Shown piece after piece: positions 63,421-64,000 of a DNA stretch of 64,000 nt. A model generated the notes under the pieces. The model was not told the DNA's origin and did not search any database. It saw only the letters and a list, made by a program, of their open reading frames with translations. The stretch's first letter is position 1, and every line of letters begins with the position of its first letter. The position numbers and the translations under genes were made by a program. The stretch covers positions 434,001 to 498,000 of the forward strand of contig CAWIMV010000002.1 in NCBI GenBank assembly GCA_963837325.1. Direction: 5' to 3'. The stretch is from CAVQKZ01 sp963837325. GTDB taxonomy: Bacteria; Actinomycetota; Actinomycetes; Mycobacteriales; Jatrophihabitantaceae.

Positions 63421-64000
63421 ATGCGCGCTGTGGTGGTTACCGAGCCTGGAGAACCTGAAGTCCTGGAAGTGCAGGACGTTCCGGACCCGACGCCCAAGGC
63501 GGGTGAGGTGCTGGTGCGGGTCGCCGCCGCCGGCATCAACCGGGCCGACCTGCTGCAGCGGCAAGGCAATTATCCGCCGCCGCCCGGGGCGCCGCCGTAC
63601 CTGGGCATGGAGTGCTCGGGCACCATCGCGGAGGTCGGCGACAGCGTGGCGGGTTGGCAGATCGGCGACGAGGTCTGCGCGCTACTCGGCGGGGGCGGTT
63701 ACGCCGAACTTGTCGCGGTGCCGGTCGGACAGCTCATGCCCGTCCCGGCCGGAGTCTCGCTGGTCGACGCCGCCGCCCTGCCCGAGGTCACCTGCACGGT
63801 CTGGTCGATGGTCTTCGGCGCCGGTCGGCTGCAGCCAGGTGAGCGGCTCCTAGTGCACGGCGGAACAAGTGGCATCGGGACGATGGCGATCCAACTGGCG
63901 CACCAGCGCGGAGCACAGGTCTTCGCGACGGCCGGTACCCCGCGCAAGGTCGCCATCTGCCGCGAGCTCGGTGCCGCCGTCGCGATCAACTACCGCGATG
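63421..64000 (+). CDS. NAD(P)H-quinone oxidoreductase, MDR superfamily (3' end beyond window)
   Basis: Begins MRAVVVTEPGEPEVLEVQDV and continues 193 codons to the window edge: the GroES-like domain (AGINRADLLQRQGNYPPPPG), LGMECSGTIAEVGD, and the Rossmann start LLVHGGTSGIGTMAIQLAHQ. This matches the PIG3/Qor quinone-oxidoreductase subgroup, which lacks zinc ligands. ATG lies 6 nt after TACCTT (leaderless). It shares the operator with divergent hutH, so joint regulation is likely. Confidence 0.9.
   Translation, partial: MRAVVVTEPGEPEVLEVQDVPDPTPKAGEVLVRVAAAGINRADLLQRQGNYPPPPGAPPYLGMECSGTIAEVGDSVAGWQIGDEVCALLGGGGYAELVAVPVGQLMPVPAGVSLVDAAALPEVTCTVWSMVFGAGRLQPGERLLVHGGTSGIGTMAIQLAHQRGAQVFATAGTPRKVAICRELGAAVAINYRD

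Overview
The window is a 64 kb, high-GC chromosomal segment that carries the replication origin of an actinobacterium (Actinomycetes). The evidence is the classical order jag-yidC-yidD-rnpA-rpmH / dnaA-dnaN-recF-dciA-gyrB-gyrA, parAB with parS sites, Ino1 and a MurT-GatD pair, CrgA, a class E sortase, DUF3566 and DLW-39 proteins, and many leaderless promoters. The gene content resembles the Frankia/Jatrophihabitans/Sporichthya side of the class more than Mycobacterium or Streptomyces. That placement is an impression, not a computed result.

Layout. 1-3.8 kb: a TetR gene (cut by the window edge) divergent from a mymA-like operon (Baeyer-Villiger-type monooxygenase, SDR, HSL-type esterase). 3.8-5.3 kb: a conserved hypothetical gene and a broken DUF222/HNH gene. 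5.4-8.3 kb: a NarL-type two-component system in an operon with a secreted acidic-repeat protein. 8.3-12.7 kb: a fadA2-fabG4-htdX-like fatty-acid operon divergent from a TetR gene. 12.8-14.5 kb: padR and ino1. 14.7-18 kb: yqgE, an MFS gene and cca. 18.1-25.5 kb: NUDIX, DUF6049, murJ, trxB, trxA and cwlM; sigM is missing from its usual place between murJ and trxB. 25.5-28.1 kb: GNAT, aminotransferase and nitroreductase genes. 28.1-33.3 kb, minus strand: the parB to rpmH operon. 33.3-38.4 kb: origin region, dnaA, dnaN, recF, dciA. 38.7-44.5 kb: gyrB, gyrA, DUF3566, tRNA-Ile, a DLW-39-like mini-gene, tRNA-Ala. 44.7-48.5 kb: an S53 peptidase and a diguanylate cyclase. 48.7-56.2 kb: murT-gatD, a DUF2020-like lipoprotein, ppiA, rhomboid, PH-domain protein, crgA, DUF881, srtE, a 52-aa membrane protein, pabA. 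56.2-64 kb: hutI, an HhH-GPD protein, a PQQ-propeller protein, NUDIX, hutU, hutH, and a quinone-oxidoreductase gene cut by the window end. The pknB-pbpA-rodA block that follows trpG/pabA in many relatives is replaced by the hut region.

Functional themes are chromosome replication and segregation, membrane-protein insertion, peptidoglycan synthesis and its control (MurJ, CwlM, MurT/GatD, CrgA, sortase), thiol redox (TrxAB from a SigR-type promoter; Ino1 feeding mycothiol and phosphatidylinositol), lipid catabolism and histidine degradation.

The least explained signals are: (1) a repeat family with core TTTTCCCCGCTGGTG, found only at two convergent gene junctions and arranged in the same mirror pattern at both; (2) an exactly symmetric four-half-site operator between hutH and the quinone-oxidoreductase gene; (3) several sharp palindromes at TetR and PadR promoters; (4) a run of genes whose start codon lies 6-8 nt after a TANNNT box, implying leaderless mRNAs. 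No insertion sequence, prophage or CRISPR array was seen.
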